DNA from: Billgrantia zhangzhouensis
GTDB taxonomy: Bacteria > Pseudomonadota > Gammaproteobacteria > Pseudomonadales > Halomonadaceae
Reading direction: 5' to 3'
NCBI RefSeq assembly: GCF_021404465.1
Contig: NZ_JABFTT010000003.1
Location: forward strand, 62,001-126,000
DNA: 64,000 nucleotides
This document shows, one piece after another, positions 1 through 8,884 of the stretch. The notes beneath the pieces were generated by a model. It saw only the letters and a list, made by a program, of their open reading frames with translations. It made no database searches and was not told the DNA's origin. The position numbers and the translations under genes are program-made. Numbering within the stretch: position 1 is the stretch's first letter; each line of letters begins with the position of its first letter.

Positions 1-2
1 GG

Positions 3-1226
3 CTTCCCGTGGCCGTGGTTGGAACACTCTATCTGGTCCTGGTGGCGCCGCACCTGCTACCGCAACGTCGTGGTGCGGCCTCGGCCTTCGAGAATCCCCG
101 CGAGTACACCATCGAGATGGAGGTCGACCCCACGGGTCCACTGGTCGATCGCACCGTCGAGGAGGCGGGGCTGCGCCACTTGCAGGAGCTGTTCCTAGTG
201 GAGATCGAGCGTGACGGCAACGTGGTCAGCGTGGTGGGGCCGGGGGAGCGCCTCAAGGGGCGCGATAGATTGGTGTTTGCCGGCACCTCCGATGGCGCCG
301 TGGAACTCCAGCAGATCCGTGGCCTGGTGCCATCGCACCATGGCGAATCGAGCCTGGAAAAAGAGTTCAAGGAACGACGCCTGGTCGAGGCGGTGGTGTC
401 GGATCAATGCCAGTTCGTCGGCAAGCGCATTCGTGACGGCCACTTCCGCACGCTATATGGCGCTGCGGTGCTGGCGGTGTGCCGGGGCGGCGAGCGGGTG
501 GCCGGTAACCTGGGGCAGGTGCGCCTGCAGCCCGCCGACGTGCTGCTGCTGGAGGCACGTCCCCCCTTCATCGAGCGTCATCGCCAGTCGCGGGACTTCC
601 TGCTGATCAGCCAGGTCAACGGGCAGGCGCGACCCAACCACGAGAAGGCCTGGCTGGCCTGGAGCATCCTGGTGGGTGTCGTGGCGCTGGCCACCTTCGG
701 TGTGATGAGCATGCTGAACGCCGCCATGCTGGGGGCAGTGCTGGCGCTTGCCACCGGCTGCTGCTCGGTGGGGGCGGCCAAGCGCGGGCTGGATACCCAG
801 GTATTGCTGACCATTGCCGCCTCCTTCGGCCTGGGCGCCGCACTGGAGAGCTCCGGGGCGGCTGCCACCCTGGCTGGTCTGGCGTTGGGTCTGGCCGATG
901 GCAATCCCTGGCTGTTGTTGATCGGTACCTACCTGCTGGTGGCGATGCTGACCGAACTCGTCACCAACAACGCGGCGGCGGTGATCACCTTCCCGGTGGT
1001 CATGGCCAGTGCCGAGAGTCTTGGCGTCAATCCCATGCCCTTCGTGGTGGCGGTGATGTTCGCCGCCTCGGCCAGTTTCCTCACACCCATCGGCTACCAG
1101 ACCAATCTGATGGTGCACGGCCCCGGCGGCTACCGCTTCAGTGACTTCCTGCGCGTGGGCGGGCTGCTCAACGTGCTGACGGCGGTCGTCGCGTTGGTAC
1201 TGATTCCGCTGGTGTGGCCGTTCTGA
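3..1226 (+). CDS. SLC13-type membrane transporter with RCK_C domains, 3' part
   Basis: The frame is open from the window edge, so the N-terminus lies outside. Roughly residues 30-205 form a soluble region with two RCK_C (TrkA_C)-like repeats; the second contains a 'VGKRIRD' stretch. Hydrophobic segments follow to the C-terminus, with 'ELVTNNAAAVITFP' and 'SFLTPIGYQTNLMV', which match the SNT-like and TP-like signatures of the DASS/SLC13 superfamily. The central cytosolic RCK_C insert is typical of bacterial SLC13 proteins annotated as sodium:sulfate or anion symporters. The transported anion cannot be read from the sequence. It ends before an independent esterase gene. Confidence 0.8.
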   Translation, partial: LPVAVVGTLYLVLVAPHLLPQRRGAASAFENPREYTIEMEVDPTGPLVDRTVEEAGLRHLQELFLVEIERDGNVVSVVGPGERLKGRDRLVFAGTSDGAVELQQIRGLVPSHHGESSLEKEFKERRLVEAVVSDQCQFVGKRIRDGHFRTLYGAAVLAVCRGGERVAGNLGQVRLQPADVLLLEARPPFIERHRQSRDFLLISQVNGQARPNHEKAWLAWSILVGVVALATFGVMSMLNAAMLGAVLALATGCCSVGAAKRGLDTQVLLTIAASFGLGAALESSGAAATLAGLALGLADGNPWLLLIGTYLLVAMLTELVTNNAAAVITFPVVMASAESLGVNPMPFVVAVMFAASASFLTPIGYQTNLMVHGPGGYRFSDFLRVGGLLNVLTAVVALVLIPLVWPF

Positions 1227-1337
1227 TCGAGGCCGTCCCCTGCGCTTCTCCCGGTGAAGCCATCGCGACGCACTCGCCGAGAACATGGGTTTGCGGTAGG
1301 GTGTCGGCTTTGCCGATTGCGACGAAGGAAGCCAGCC

Positions 1338-2003
1338 ATGAGCCATCCCGGCGAACTGATCATCGAGCCGAAGAGCGGCCGTCCGGCCGATGCCTGTGTC
1401 TTCATCCTGCACGGCCTGGGGGCCGATGGGCATGACTTCGAGCCTTTGGTGCCGGCACTGCCGCTGAAAGCGGGGCTCGACGTGCGCTTCATCCTGCCCC
1501 ATGCACCGCGGCTGCCGGTCACTATCAACGGCGGCATGGTGATGCCGGCGTGGTACGACATCCATGAGATGAGCCTCGATCGTCGCGTCGATACGGCGCA
1601 ACTGGTGGCTTCCGCGGAGCGCATCCAGGCGCTGGTACAGGAGCAGATCGACCACGGCATCGACAGCCGGCGCATCATCCTGGCCGGCTTCTCCCAGGGC
1701 GGGGCGGTGGCCTACCAGGCGGCGCTCTCCTTCGATGCCCCGCTGGGCGGGCTGCTGGCCATGTCGACCTACTTCGCCACCGCCGACACCATTACCCTGG
1801 CCGAAGCCAACCGCGAGCTGCCGATCGAGATTCACCACGGTACCTTCGACCCCGTGGTTCATGAGTCGCTGGGCAAAGCGGCCTACCAACGCCTACAGGG
1901 GCTGGGCTATGCAGTGCACTACCAGACCTACCCCATGGCGCATGCGGTGTGCCCGCAGCAGGTCGGTGACATCGCTACCTGGCTCAACGTCCGGCTGGGT
2001 TGA
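1338..2003 (+). CDS. Carboxylesterase/phospholipase family alpha/beta hydrolase
   Basis: This 221-residue serine hydrolase belongs to the bacterial carboxylesterase (EstB/YpfH-like) group, which cleaves short-chain esters in the cytoplasm. Visible signatures are the oxyanion-side 'LHGLGADG' near residue 25, the nucleophile elbow G-F-S-Q-G-G near residue 115, an acidic 'FDPVV' near 170 and a catalytic His in 'PMAHAV' near 203, in the expected order. The ATG at 1338 follows 'GAAGGAAG' and gives the usual family length; a longer in-frame start at 1254 adds an unconserved extension. The UbiA-like gene begins six bases after its stop, so the two may be co-transcribed. Confidence 0.85.
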   Translation: MSHPGELIIEPKSGRPADACVFILHGLGADGHDFEPLVPALPLKAGLDVRFILPHAPRLPVTINGGMVMPAWYDIHEMSLDRRVDTAQLVASAERIQALVQEQIDHGIDSRRIILAGFSQGGAVAYQAALSFDAPLGGLLAMSTYFATADTITLAEANRELPIEIHHGTFDPVVHESLGKAAYQRLQGLGYAVHYQTYPMAHAVCPQQVGDIATWLNVRLG

Positions 2004-2009
2004 ACCTGC

Positions 2010-2942
2010 TTGGACACGTCTGCTGGGGTGCCGGCTGCGCTTCGCGCCTGCCTGCGCAGCAGCCGGCCCAACTTCCTGATCCTGGCACCGCTGTGCGCGG
2101 GTCTGGCGATTGCCGCGGCCTGGGCCAACGGCCATGCGTTCTCGTCTCTCGATGCGTTGTTGGTGCTGCTCGGTGCGCTGCTGGCCCACGCCGCGGTCAA
2201 CCTGTTCAACGAGCACCACGACTTCCACTCCGGCCTGGATGAGTTGACCGAGCGCACTCCGTTCTCCGGCGGCAGTGGATCGCTGCCCGAGCGGCCCGAG
2301 GCTGCTCAGGCCGTGCTGATGGCGGCCTGGGCCTGCCTGGTGGGGATAATGTTGATCGGTGTCTGGTTCTTGTGGCGGGTTGGGCCGGTGATGTTGTTCT
2401 ATGGGCTGGTGGGGCTCGGCCTGGTGGTGGCCTATACCGGCTGGCTGACGCGTCGCCCCTGGCTCTGCCTGCTTGCCCCCGGAGCCGGCTTCGGCCTGCT
2501 GATGGTGCTGGGCGCCTATCAAGCGCTGACCGGGACGCTGGCCGCCACGGCGGTAGCTGCTGCGCTGATCCCTACGCTGCTGGTCAGCGCACTGCTGCTG
2601 ATCAATCAACTGCCCGATATCGATGCCGACAGGCGGGTAGGGCGCGACCACCTGGCGATTCGCCTGGGGCCGCGTCGAGCGGCGCGCTTGGTGGCCGTAC
2701 TGCTGGGCCTGGCTTTCGCCGTGGTGCCGGTAGCCTGGTGGGTAGGTGCCCTGCCTGGCACGGCCTGGCTGATGTGGCTGGCGCTGCCGGCCGTCGCCTG
2801 GCTGGTCCGCGGCCTGTGGTGCCTGCCAGCGGACGTCGAGCGGGGTGAACAGGCGCAGCTACTGCCCTTGATGGGGCTCAACGTCGCGACGCTGCTGGGT
2901 AGCTTGGCCCTGCTCAACGTGGGTCTGTTCCTGGCGGGCTGA
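2010..2942 (+). CDS. UbiA-family prenyltransferase (MenA-like)
   Basis: This integral membrane protein of about 310 residues is built almost entirely of hydrophobic helices. It carries the two Asp-rich motifs of UbiA prenyltransferases: 'NEHHDFHSGLD' near residue 70 and 'DIDADRRVGRD' near residue 205. The family transfers polyprenyl chains from diphosphate donors to aromatic acceptors. The first motif and overall layout most resemble MenA-type naphthoate prenyltransferases, but no other menaquinone gene is nearby, so the acceptor is unassigned. The open frame begins at a TTG (2010) just after the esterase stop; a GTG at 2028 is a possible alternative. The start is the least certain part of this call. 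Confidence 0.75.
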   Translation: MDTSAGVPAALRACLRSSRPNFLILAPLCAGLAIAAAWANGHAFSSLDALLVLLGALLAHAAVNLFNEHHDFHSGLDELTERTPFSGGSGSLPERPEAAQAVLMAAWACLVGIMLIGVWFLWRVGPVMLFYGLVGLGLVVAYTGWLTRRPWLCLLAPGAGFGLLMVLGAYQALTGTLAATAVAAALIPTLLVSALLLINQLPDIDADRRVGRDHLAIRLGPRRAARLVAVLLGLAFAVVPVAWWVGALPGTAWLMWLALPAVAWLVRGLWCLPADVERGEQAQLLPLMGLNVATLLGSLALLNVGLFLAG

Positions 2943-3109
2943 GGCAGGGGGGGCGACGACGTGGCAGAGAAGCTCGGACTCTGACAGTCTAAGGGAAGAC
3001 CGCCTGCCAGGATTGTCGCTCACGGGTTGAGTCAGGCAGGATAGGTCCCAAGGTATTGGAATACGACCTGGTCCAATCAGCGCTGGACCTTTACCACAAG
3101 GAGACTGTG

Positions 3110-3337
3110 ATGACGCCCGACATTTCCGAGGAGCTACGCTTGCCGGTGGCCTGCCCCAACTGTGGTAGCCACCTCTATCGTGTGTCCAAGGTGCACAACC
3201 CCGACGACAAGGTATTCTGTGCGTCCTGTAAGCGCTTTCTCTGTCTCTATCACGAAGCGCAGGCCATGCTGGAGAAAGGTCCTAGCGACGAGCTCGAGGC
3301 CATGATCGAAGAGGTCGTCAACCGCAATCATCACTAG
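3110..3337 (+). CDS. Small zinc-ribbon protein
   Basis: The product is 75 residues long, with C-P-N-C and C-A-S-C knuckles about 20 residues apart, the pattern of a small zinc ribbon. The C-terminal third is acidic and probably helical. The ATG at 3110 is preceded by 'AAGGAGA', a good ribosome binding site. It ends 14 bp before the first gene of the antiporter-like operon and may be co-transcribed with it. No specific function is recognised. Confidence 0.65.
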   Translation: MTPDISEELRLPVACPNCGSHLYRVSKVHNPDDKVFCASCKRFLCLYHEAQAMLEKGPSDELEAMIEEVVNRNHH

Positions 3338-3351
3338 GGCGCGCTGACCCA

Positions 3352-4020
3352 ATGCCGCCATTTCAGGAGATGCTGCTGGTAGCCGTCCTGTTGCTACTGG
3401 CAGCGTTGACGCTATTCGATCGCCAGTTGATGCGGGCCTGCTCGTGGTTCGTGGCCTTCGCCTTGATGGTCGCGTTGGCCTGGGCTCGGTTGGGCCTGAT
3501 CTGGCTGGCGCTGCTCGAGGCCACGCTCGGGGCTGCCCTGACTGGCGCCTTTCTCTTCCATGCCCTGGGGGCAACGCTGCACTTCCGGCGGCCCCGCGGC
3601 TTTTTCACCCGCTGGCATGACTCCGTTGACCTGACGTGGTGGCGTGCCCTGGCGCGGCTGCTGCCGGCGCTGGCGGTTCTCGGCATGCTCGGCTTGGCTC
3701 TTTCCGCGCTGGGGGTGAGCCCAACGAGAGCGCTGCGTCCCGCCGGCCTTGGCTTGCTCGGGTTGGGACTGTGGGCCTTTGCCCTGCATCGTCACCTGCT
3801 GCGGCGATTATTGGCGTTCAACGTCATCGGTACGGGCATTTTCCTGATCCTCATGTCCCTGGCGGGAGAAGGGGCCGTGGTGGCCGGCCAGGGACTGGTA
3901 GGCACCGGGCTGGTGGTGGCACTGCTGGGTACGGCGCTGGGAGCGTTGCTGATCCGGCGTCTTGAGGGCTTGGCGCCGCCGCACCACGTGATCCCGGCGA
4001 AAGGCGACGGCGTGTCATGA
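3352..4020 (+). CDS. MbhD (DUF4040)-like / MnhC-NuoK-like fused membrane subunit
   Basis: This membrane protein has 222 residues. The N-terminal ~70 resemble the MbhD/DUF4040 domain found in Mrp antiporters and membrane-bound hydrogenases, including a conserved acidic position in 'LALLEATLGAAL'. The C-terminal half, 'LAFNVIGTGIFLILMSLA' followed by 'GLVGTGLVVALLGTAL', resembles MnhC/NuoK. The two modules are usually separate polypeptides or parts of larger ones, so a fusion is inferred. It is the first gene of a four-gene operon: its stop overlaps the next start (ATGA at 4017). It probably forms part of the ion path linking the three large antiporter-like subunits downstream. Confidence 0.65.
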   Translation: MPPFQEMLLVAVLLLLAALTLFDRQLMRACSWFVAFALMVALAWARLGLIWLALLEATLGAALTGAFLFHALGATLHFRRPRGFFTRWHDSVDLTWWRALARLLPALAVLGMLGLALSALGVSPTRALRPAGLGLLGLGLWAFALHRHLLRRLLAFNVIGTGIFLILMSLAGEGAVVAGQGLVGTGLVVALLGTALGALLIRRLEGLAPPHHVIPAKGDGVS

Positions 4021-5510
4021 TCGAGCGCTTCGGCCTGGCAAGCGACCACTTCGGTCATCTGAATGGCCCGCTGGTGCTCCTCGCCATGCTCGGCCTGCCG
4101 CTGTTGCTCGGGCTGTTGGGGGGAGCGCTGCGACCAGCGCGTAGCTGGCCCGTTGCCCTGCTGGGGCTGTTGCCGCTGTCGGCCCTGATCTGGCTGGCGG
4201 CAGCGGTGGCTGGCGGGCCAAGCCAGTCGTGGACGCTCGAGTTAGGGAGTCTCGTGCTGCATTGGCGCGTCAATGGCCTCGTTCTCGTGCTGTTGCTGCT
4301 TACCCAACTGATCGTGCTGGTGAGTGCGCTCTATGCGCCGACCTATCTGCGCGACGTAGTGCATGCCACGCGACGCAGTCAGGCCTGGTTCTGGCCGCTG
4401 CTGGGACTGCTGGCTGCCAGCCTCTCGTTGATCTGGCTGGCGGCCGATCTACTGCTGCTCTACATCGGCCTGGAGCTGATGGGGCTGACCGCGGTAGGAC
4501 TGTTGCTGCTGCCGGGCAAGGCTGACGCCTTGATAGCTGGGCTGCGCTACCTGCTGCTGGCGCTGGTGGGTTCGCTGGCCTTTCTGCTTGGGGTCGCGCT
4601 ATTGCTGGGGGCCTGGGGCCGGCTGGACCTGGCGGGCCTGGCTCAGGTGGCTGACGAGGGTATCGTGCTGTGGGTGGCCATGGCGCTGCTCAGCGCAGGC
4701 TTGCTGCTCAAGGCGGCGGCCTTTCCCCTGCATGCCTGGCTGGCACCGGTTCACGCTTCGGCCTGGATCCCGATCAGTGCGCTGCATGCGGGTCTGGTGA
4801 TCAAGGCATCCTTCTTCATCGCTTTGCAGCTGTGGCTGGTGCTGGTGCCTGCCGCCGCGGTGGCGGCATCCCTGGTTGGCGTAATGGCGGGCGCCGCGGT
4901 GGTCTGGGGCGGCCTCATGGCCTGGCGCGCGGCAAAGCTCAAGGACGTGGTGGCCTGGTCCACCGTCTCGCAGCTGGGTTATCTGCTGCTGGCGTTTCCG
5001 CTGCTGGTGGGCAGCGATCCGGCCGTCGCCGCGCTGGCTTGGGATGGTACCTGGCTACAACTGGCCGCTCATGGCCTGGCCAAGGCGGCCATGTTCTTCG
5101 CCACGGGGAACCTGATCCTGGCCACTGGCGAGTCCCGGGTGGAGGGGCTCGCCGGTGCCAGCCGGCGCTTCCCGCTTGCGCTGCTCAGCTTCGGCATTGC
5201 GGCGATCAGCCTGGTCGGCCTGCCGCCAAGCATGGGCTTTACGGCCAAGTGGCTGCTGCTGCATGCCGCTCTGGCGGGCGACCACTGGGGCTGGCTGGCG
5301 GTGCTGGCCATCGGCACGCTGCTCAGCGCTGCCTATGTGTTCCGTGTGTTCCGCTACTCCTTCGTCGAGGATGCGCCCACGCTCGACTTCCGTCCGGTTC
5401 CCTGGGGCATGGATACGATCGCCCTGGTGCTGGCACTGGCGGCACTACTGCTGGGCCTGGTCGCGGAATGGCCCTTGGCGCTGCTGCGTGGACCGGGAGG
5501 TGGGGCATGA
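4017..5510 (+). CDS. Proton-conducting membrane transporter (NuoN/MrpD-like), subunit 1
   Basis: This 497-residue polytopic protein belongs to the proton_antipo_M family. Diagnostic segments are 'YIGLELMGLTAVGLLLL' (TM5-like helix with its conserved Glu), 'LLLKAAAFPLHAWLAPVHASA' (TM7 Lys and lateral-helix region) and 'KLKDVVAWSTVSQLGYLLL' (broken-helix Lys region). Such proteins form ion channels in complex I, Mrp antiporters and group 4 hydrogenases. ATGA overlaps at both ends show translational coupling with its neighbours. With no hydrophilic redox subunits nearby, secondary antiport is more likely than redox pumping. Confidence 0.8.
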   Translation: MIERFGLASDHFGHLNGPLVLLAMLGLPLLLGLLGGALRPARSWPVALLGLLPLSALIWLAAAVAGGPSQSWTLELGSLVLHWRVNGLVLVLLLLTQLIVLVSALYAPTYLRDVVHATRRSQAWFWPLLGLLAASLSLIWLAADLLLLYIGLELMGLTAVGLLLLPGKADALIAGLRYLLLALVGSLAFLLGVALLLGAWGRLDLAGLAQVADEGIVLWVAMALLSAGLLLKAAAFPLHAWLAPVHASAWIPISALHAGLVIKASFFIALQLWLVLVPAAAVAASLVGVMAGAAVVWGGLMAWRAAKLKDVVAWSTVSQLGYLLLAFPLLVGSDPAVAALAWDGTWLQLAAHGLAKAAMFFATGNLILATGESRVEGLAGASRRFPLALLSFGIAAISLVGLPPSMGFTAKWLLLHAALAGDHWGWLAVLAIGTLLSAAYVFRVFRYSFVEDAPTLDFRPVPWGMDTIALVLALAALLLGLVAEWPLALLRGPGGGA

Positions 5511-7012
5511 GCCAGGCCTGGTTACCGGTGATCACTCTGGCTACCTCGTTGCTGGTGGCGCCGCTGATCTTCGCCTTGCCGGAACGGGCCTCGCGGGCAC
5601 GGGCCGTGGTCAACCTCTCTGCCGCCGTGCTCAAGCTGCTGTTGGTCGCGCTAATGGTCTGGGGGCTGTACCAGGGGCATCGTTTTACCTTCGGTTTCAC
5701 CGTGGTGGAGGGCGTCAGCTTCCTGCTCCAGGCCGATGCCCTGGGGTTGATGTTCGCTGGCCTCTCGTCGTTGTTGTGGCTGGCTACCACGACTTATGCC
5801 ATCGGCTATTTGGAGGACTCGCCCAACCGCAAGCGCTTCTTCGGTTTCTTCAGCCTCTGCGTAGCAAGCACCATCGGCATTGCCCTGGCTGGCAATCTGT
5901 TCACCTTCCTGCTGTTCTACGAATTGCTCACGCTCTCCACCTACCCCCTGGTGGTACACCGCGGCCACGACAAGGCGCTTGCGGCGGGCACGGTCTACCT
6001 GCGCTATACACTGACCGGCGGTCTGGTCCTGCTGCTTGGCGTGGTGGCGCAGCACGCCCTGGTGGGGGACGTGGCCTTCGGCCAGCGTGAAGTGCTGGCC
6101 GATCTTGGGCCGCAGGCCCATCCCATGCTCACCGTGCTGTTCGTGGTGTTTCTGCTGGGGCTTGGGGTCAAGGCCGCGCTGGTGCCGCTGCATGGGTGGC
6201 TGCCACGGGCGATGGTGGCGCCGGCTCCGGTCAGTGCATTGCTGCATGCGGTGGCGGTGGTCAAGGCGGGGGCGTTCGGCATCGTGCGCCTGGTCTACGA
6301 CGTCTACGGCATCTCGCTCAGCCACGAGCTGGGGCTGTTGTCGCTGCTCACCGCCATTGCCGTGGTCACCATCCTGTTCGGCTCGGTGAAAGCCCTGTCG
6401 CAACAGGAGCTCAAGCCTCGGTTGGCCTACTCCACGGTCAGCCAGGTCTCCTATATCGTGCTCGGTATCAGCCTGTTCGGCCCATTCGGCACCATTGCGG
6501 GACTGGTGCATCTGATGCACCAGGGCCTGATGAAGGTCACGCTGTTCTACTGCGCCGGCAACTATGCCGAGGAGCTTGGTATCCACCGCATCGATGAACT
6601 CGACGGTGCCGGGCGGCGTATGCCGCTAACCAGTCTGGCCTTCACCATCGGGGCGCTGGGCATGATCGGCCTGCCGCCGGTCGCTGGCTTTATCACCAAG
6701 TGGTATCTGGGCATGGGTGCGGTGCAGGCGGGCATGCCCTGGGTCATTGTAGTGATCGTCACCAGCAGCCTGCTCAATGCCGCCTATTTCCTGCCCATCC
6801 TGCATCGCGTGTGGTTCCGTCAAGGCCCGGCCCACGGCCGCGGCTCCTGGCCCGAGGAGCGCAACCTTGGCCGCTTCGAGACCAGTGCCTGGCTGTTGCT
6901 GCCCACTGCTGCCACGGCGATGTTCAGCCTTCTCGTGGGGCTGCTGGCGGGAGTGCCCTTCAGCCCGCTGGATCTGGCGACCTTGATGGCGACAGGGGAG
7001 TACTTGCCATGA
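5507..7012 (+). CDS. Proton-conducting membrane transporter (NuoM/MrpD-like), subunit 2
   Basis: This 501-residue relative of NuoM/MrpD has 'FTFLLFYELLTLSTYPLVVH' with the TM5 Glu, 'GVKAALVPLHGWLPRAMVAPAPVSALLHA' with the conserved Lys and His-Gly-Trp-Leu-Pro turn, and 'LKPRLAYSTVSQVSYIVLG'. The second residue run is the classical signature of this family and separates it from the slightly more divergent first subunit. The start at 5507 overlaps the preceding stop and its own stop overlaps the next start. Three non-identical antiporter-like subunits in a row parallel NuoL, NuoM and NuoN of complex I. Confidence 0.85.
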   Translation: MSQAWLPVITLATSLLVAPLIFALPERASRARAVVNLSAAVLKLLLVALMVWGLYQGHRFTFGFTVVEGVSFLLQADALGLMFAGLSSLLWLATTTYAIGYLEDSPNRKRFFGFFSLCVASTIGIALAGNLFTFLLFYELLTLSTYPLVVHRGHDKALAAGTVYLRYTLTGGLVLLLGVVAQHALVGDVAFGQREVLADLGPQAHPMLTVLFVVFLLGLGVKAALVPLHGWLPRAMVAPAPVSALLHAVAVVKAGAFGIVRLVYDVYGISLSHELGLLSLLTAIAVVTILFGSVKALSQQELKPRLAYSTVSQVSYIVLGISLFGPFGTIAGLVHLMHQGLMKVTLFYCAGNYAEELGIHRIDELDGAGRRMPLTSLAFTIGALGMIGLPPVAGFITKWYLGMGAVQAGMPWVIVVIVTSSLLNAAYFLPILHRVWFRQGPAHGRGSWPEERNLGRFETSAWLLLPTAATAMFSLLVGLLAGVPFSPLDLATLMATGEYLP

Positions 7013-8826
7013 GCGTGTGGCTGGCTCTGGTGTTGCTCTGGCCGCTGCTGATCATGCTGCGCAACGGCATGTGGCTGGCCATGGAGCAGGGCGGTATACG
7101 TCGCGCCGGACCGCTTCCGGAACTGATCGACGCATGGTGGTTGACGGCACCGCTGCCCGCTTTGCTGTTGGCCTTGGGGACGGTGGAAGCGACGCTGGCG
7201 ATGGAGGGCTGGCTGCTGGGTGGCCTGTGGCAGCTCGATGAGGCGCGCCGGCCGTGGCTGGCGTTCAGCGCCTTGCTGTGGTTTCTGGCCGGCTGCTACG
7301 CGCGTGGCTATCTTGCCGGCGAGCAGCGCCGGGCCGAGGCCGGCGACGGAGAGAGCTTTCGTCGGTTGGTGGGGTTCACGCTGCTGTGGCCGCTGACGCT
7401 AGTGGGCAATCTCTTGCTGATCGTGGCCGAGGACATCCCCAGCTTCTACCTGGGCTTTGCCATCATGACCCTGGCCGCCTATGGCCTGGTGGTGCATGCC
7501 GGGCATCGTGATGCCCGGCTAGGCGGGTTCTCCTACCTGGTCATGGCGTTCTTCGGCGAGGCGCTGATTCTGGGTGGACTGCTGTGGTCGGCGGGCAGTG
7601 CGGAGGCCATGACCTTGACGGAACTGCGTGCGACCATTGCCGAGGCCGAGCAAGGGCTGTGGATGGCCACCTTGCTGTGGCTGGGGTTCGGGGTCAAGGC
7701 AGGGGTGATCGGGCTGCATGCCTGGTTGCCGCTGGCTCATCCGGTGGCGCCCACGCCGGCCAGCGCCGTGCTCAGCGGCGTCATGGTCAAGGCGGGCGTG
7801 CTGGGCTGGCTGAGCACGCTGCCGCTGGGTGTACCCGAGGCGGGGCTGGCTCCCCTGGGCCAGGCGATGACCCTGCTGGGGCTGGCCGGGGCCTTTGTTG
7901 CCGCCGCACTCGGCGTGGTTCAGCGCCATCCCAAGGCGGTACTGGCTTATTCCAGCGTCAGCCAGTTGGGCATGCTGGCCAGCATGGTTGGCATGGGGCT
8001 GAGTTCACCTTCCCTGTGGCCGGCACTGCTGGTGCCGGTAGCGCTGTTCGCCGGTCACCACGGCATGACCAAGGGCGCCCTGTTCCTTGGTGTCGGTATC
8101 AGCGAGCACCCGCCGCGACTGCCCATCTGGCTTATCTGGCTGCTGCTGGCGCTGCCGGCCTTCTCGCTGAGCGGTGCGCTGGCCTCGGGGCTGATCGCCA
8201 AGGGCGCCATGAAGGAGGCCCTCTACGCAGGCGGTCACACCTCGTTGGTCACCTTTCTCAGCCTGGCGGCGGTGGGGAGTACCGTGCTGATGACCCGGAC
8301 GCTGTGGCGGCAGTGGCGGGAGCGTGGCGAAGACTCCACCTCCTGGCGCTCGCCCATGTCGCTATCCTGGTTGTTCGCCGTGTTGGCGGCGGCCGCGGTG
8401 CCGTTCTGGCTTCCCATCGGTGAAGGCGTTGCTTGGCCGCCCATGAAGGACCTACCTGGATTGCTGTGGCCGGTAGCGCTGGGGCTGGTTCTGGCTGGCC
8501 TGACGCTGCTTGCGGCGAAGGCCAGGCAAGGTGAGGCCAGGCAAGGAGAATGGCGCTTCACGGCCCGCCTGAGGCCGGGCGACCTGTGGTGGGGCTATGC
8601 CTCCTTGGCGAGTGGGATCGCGGCCAGGCTTGGCAGGTTAGGTGCCACGCTGGAGGTGCGTAGGCTCGGTATTCGCTCAGCTTTGGCGCGACGGGAGCGT
8701 CGAACGATCGCCTGGCTCGACGAGCTGACCCGCTACGAGCGTGGTTTCGTCCGCCTGGCCGTGCCGCTGATGGTTGCGGTGGCGGTGCTGCTGTTCCTCG
8801 GTTTCCTGCTGGCTGGACCCGGGTAG
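7009..8826 (+). CDS. Proton-conducting membrane transporter (NuoL/MrpA-like), subunit 3
   Basis: This 605-residue last gene of the operon is the longest of the three paralogues. It shows 'FGVKAGVIGLHAWLPLAHPVAPTPASAVLSG', a hallmark of the antiporter core, and 'HPKAVLAYSSVSQLG'. The C-terminal ~120 residues include a basic, cytosol-facing stretch and a final membrane helix, loosely like a short version of the NuoL C-terminal extension. No MrpE, F or G homologue follows; instead the convergent phoH gene lies 58 bp downstream. The module could catalyse cation/proton exchange or bicarbonate-type transport, and the sequence does not decide. Confidence 0.8.
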   Translation: MSVWLALVLLWPLLIMLRNGMWLAMEQGGIRRAGPLPELIDAWWLTAPLPALLLALGTVEATLAMEGWLLGGLWQLDEARRPWLAFSALLWFLAGCYARGYLAGEQRRAEAGDGESFRRLVGFTLLWPLTLVGNLLLIVAEDIPSFYLGFAIMTLAAYGLVVHAGHRDARLGGFSYLVMAFFGEALILGGLLWSAGSAEAMTLTELRATIAEAEQGLWMATLLWLGFGVKAGVIGLHAWLPLAHPVAPTPASAVLSGVMVKAGVLGWLSTLPLGVPEAGLAPLGQAMTLLGLAGAFVAAALGVVQRHPKAVLAYSSVSQLGMLASMVGMGLSSPSLWPALLVPVALFAGHHGMTKGALFLGVGISEHPPRLPIWLIWLLLALPAFSLSGALASGLIAKGAMKEALYAGGHTSLVTFLSLAAVGSTVLMTRTLWRQWRERGEDSTSWRSPMSLSWLFAVLAAAAVPFWLPIGEGVAWPPMKDLPGLLWPVALGLVLAGLTLLAAKARQGEARQGEWRFTARLRPGDLWWGYASLASGIAARLGRLGATLEVRRLGIRSALARRERRTIAWLDELTRYERGFVRLAVPLMVAVAVLLFLGFLLAGPG

Positions 8827-8884
8827 GCCCAGCCAGCAGGGCCAGCTCCTCGTTAAATCAGTTTCTCACTACATCAGTTTCTCA

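Noticed and set aside
453-1889. 478-codon minus-strand frame over the SLC13 and esterase genes
   Set aside because: It overlaps two well-supported plus-strand genes and has His/Gln/Arg-rich composition typical of antisense frames.
4670-7012. 780-codon frame with a Gly/Arg-rich first half
   Set aside because: Only the part from 5507 is a real antiporter-like protein; the upstream stretch is an out-of-frame shadow of the preceding subunit.
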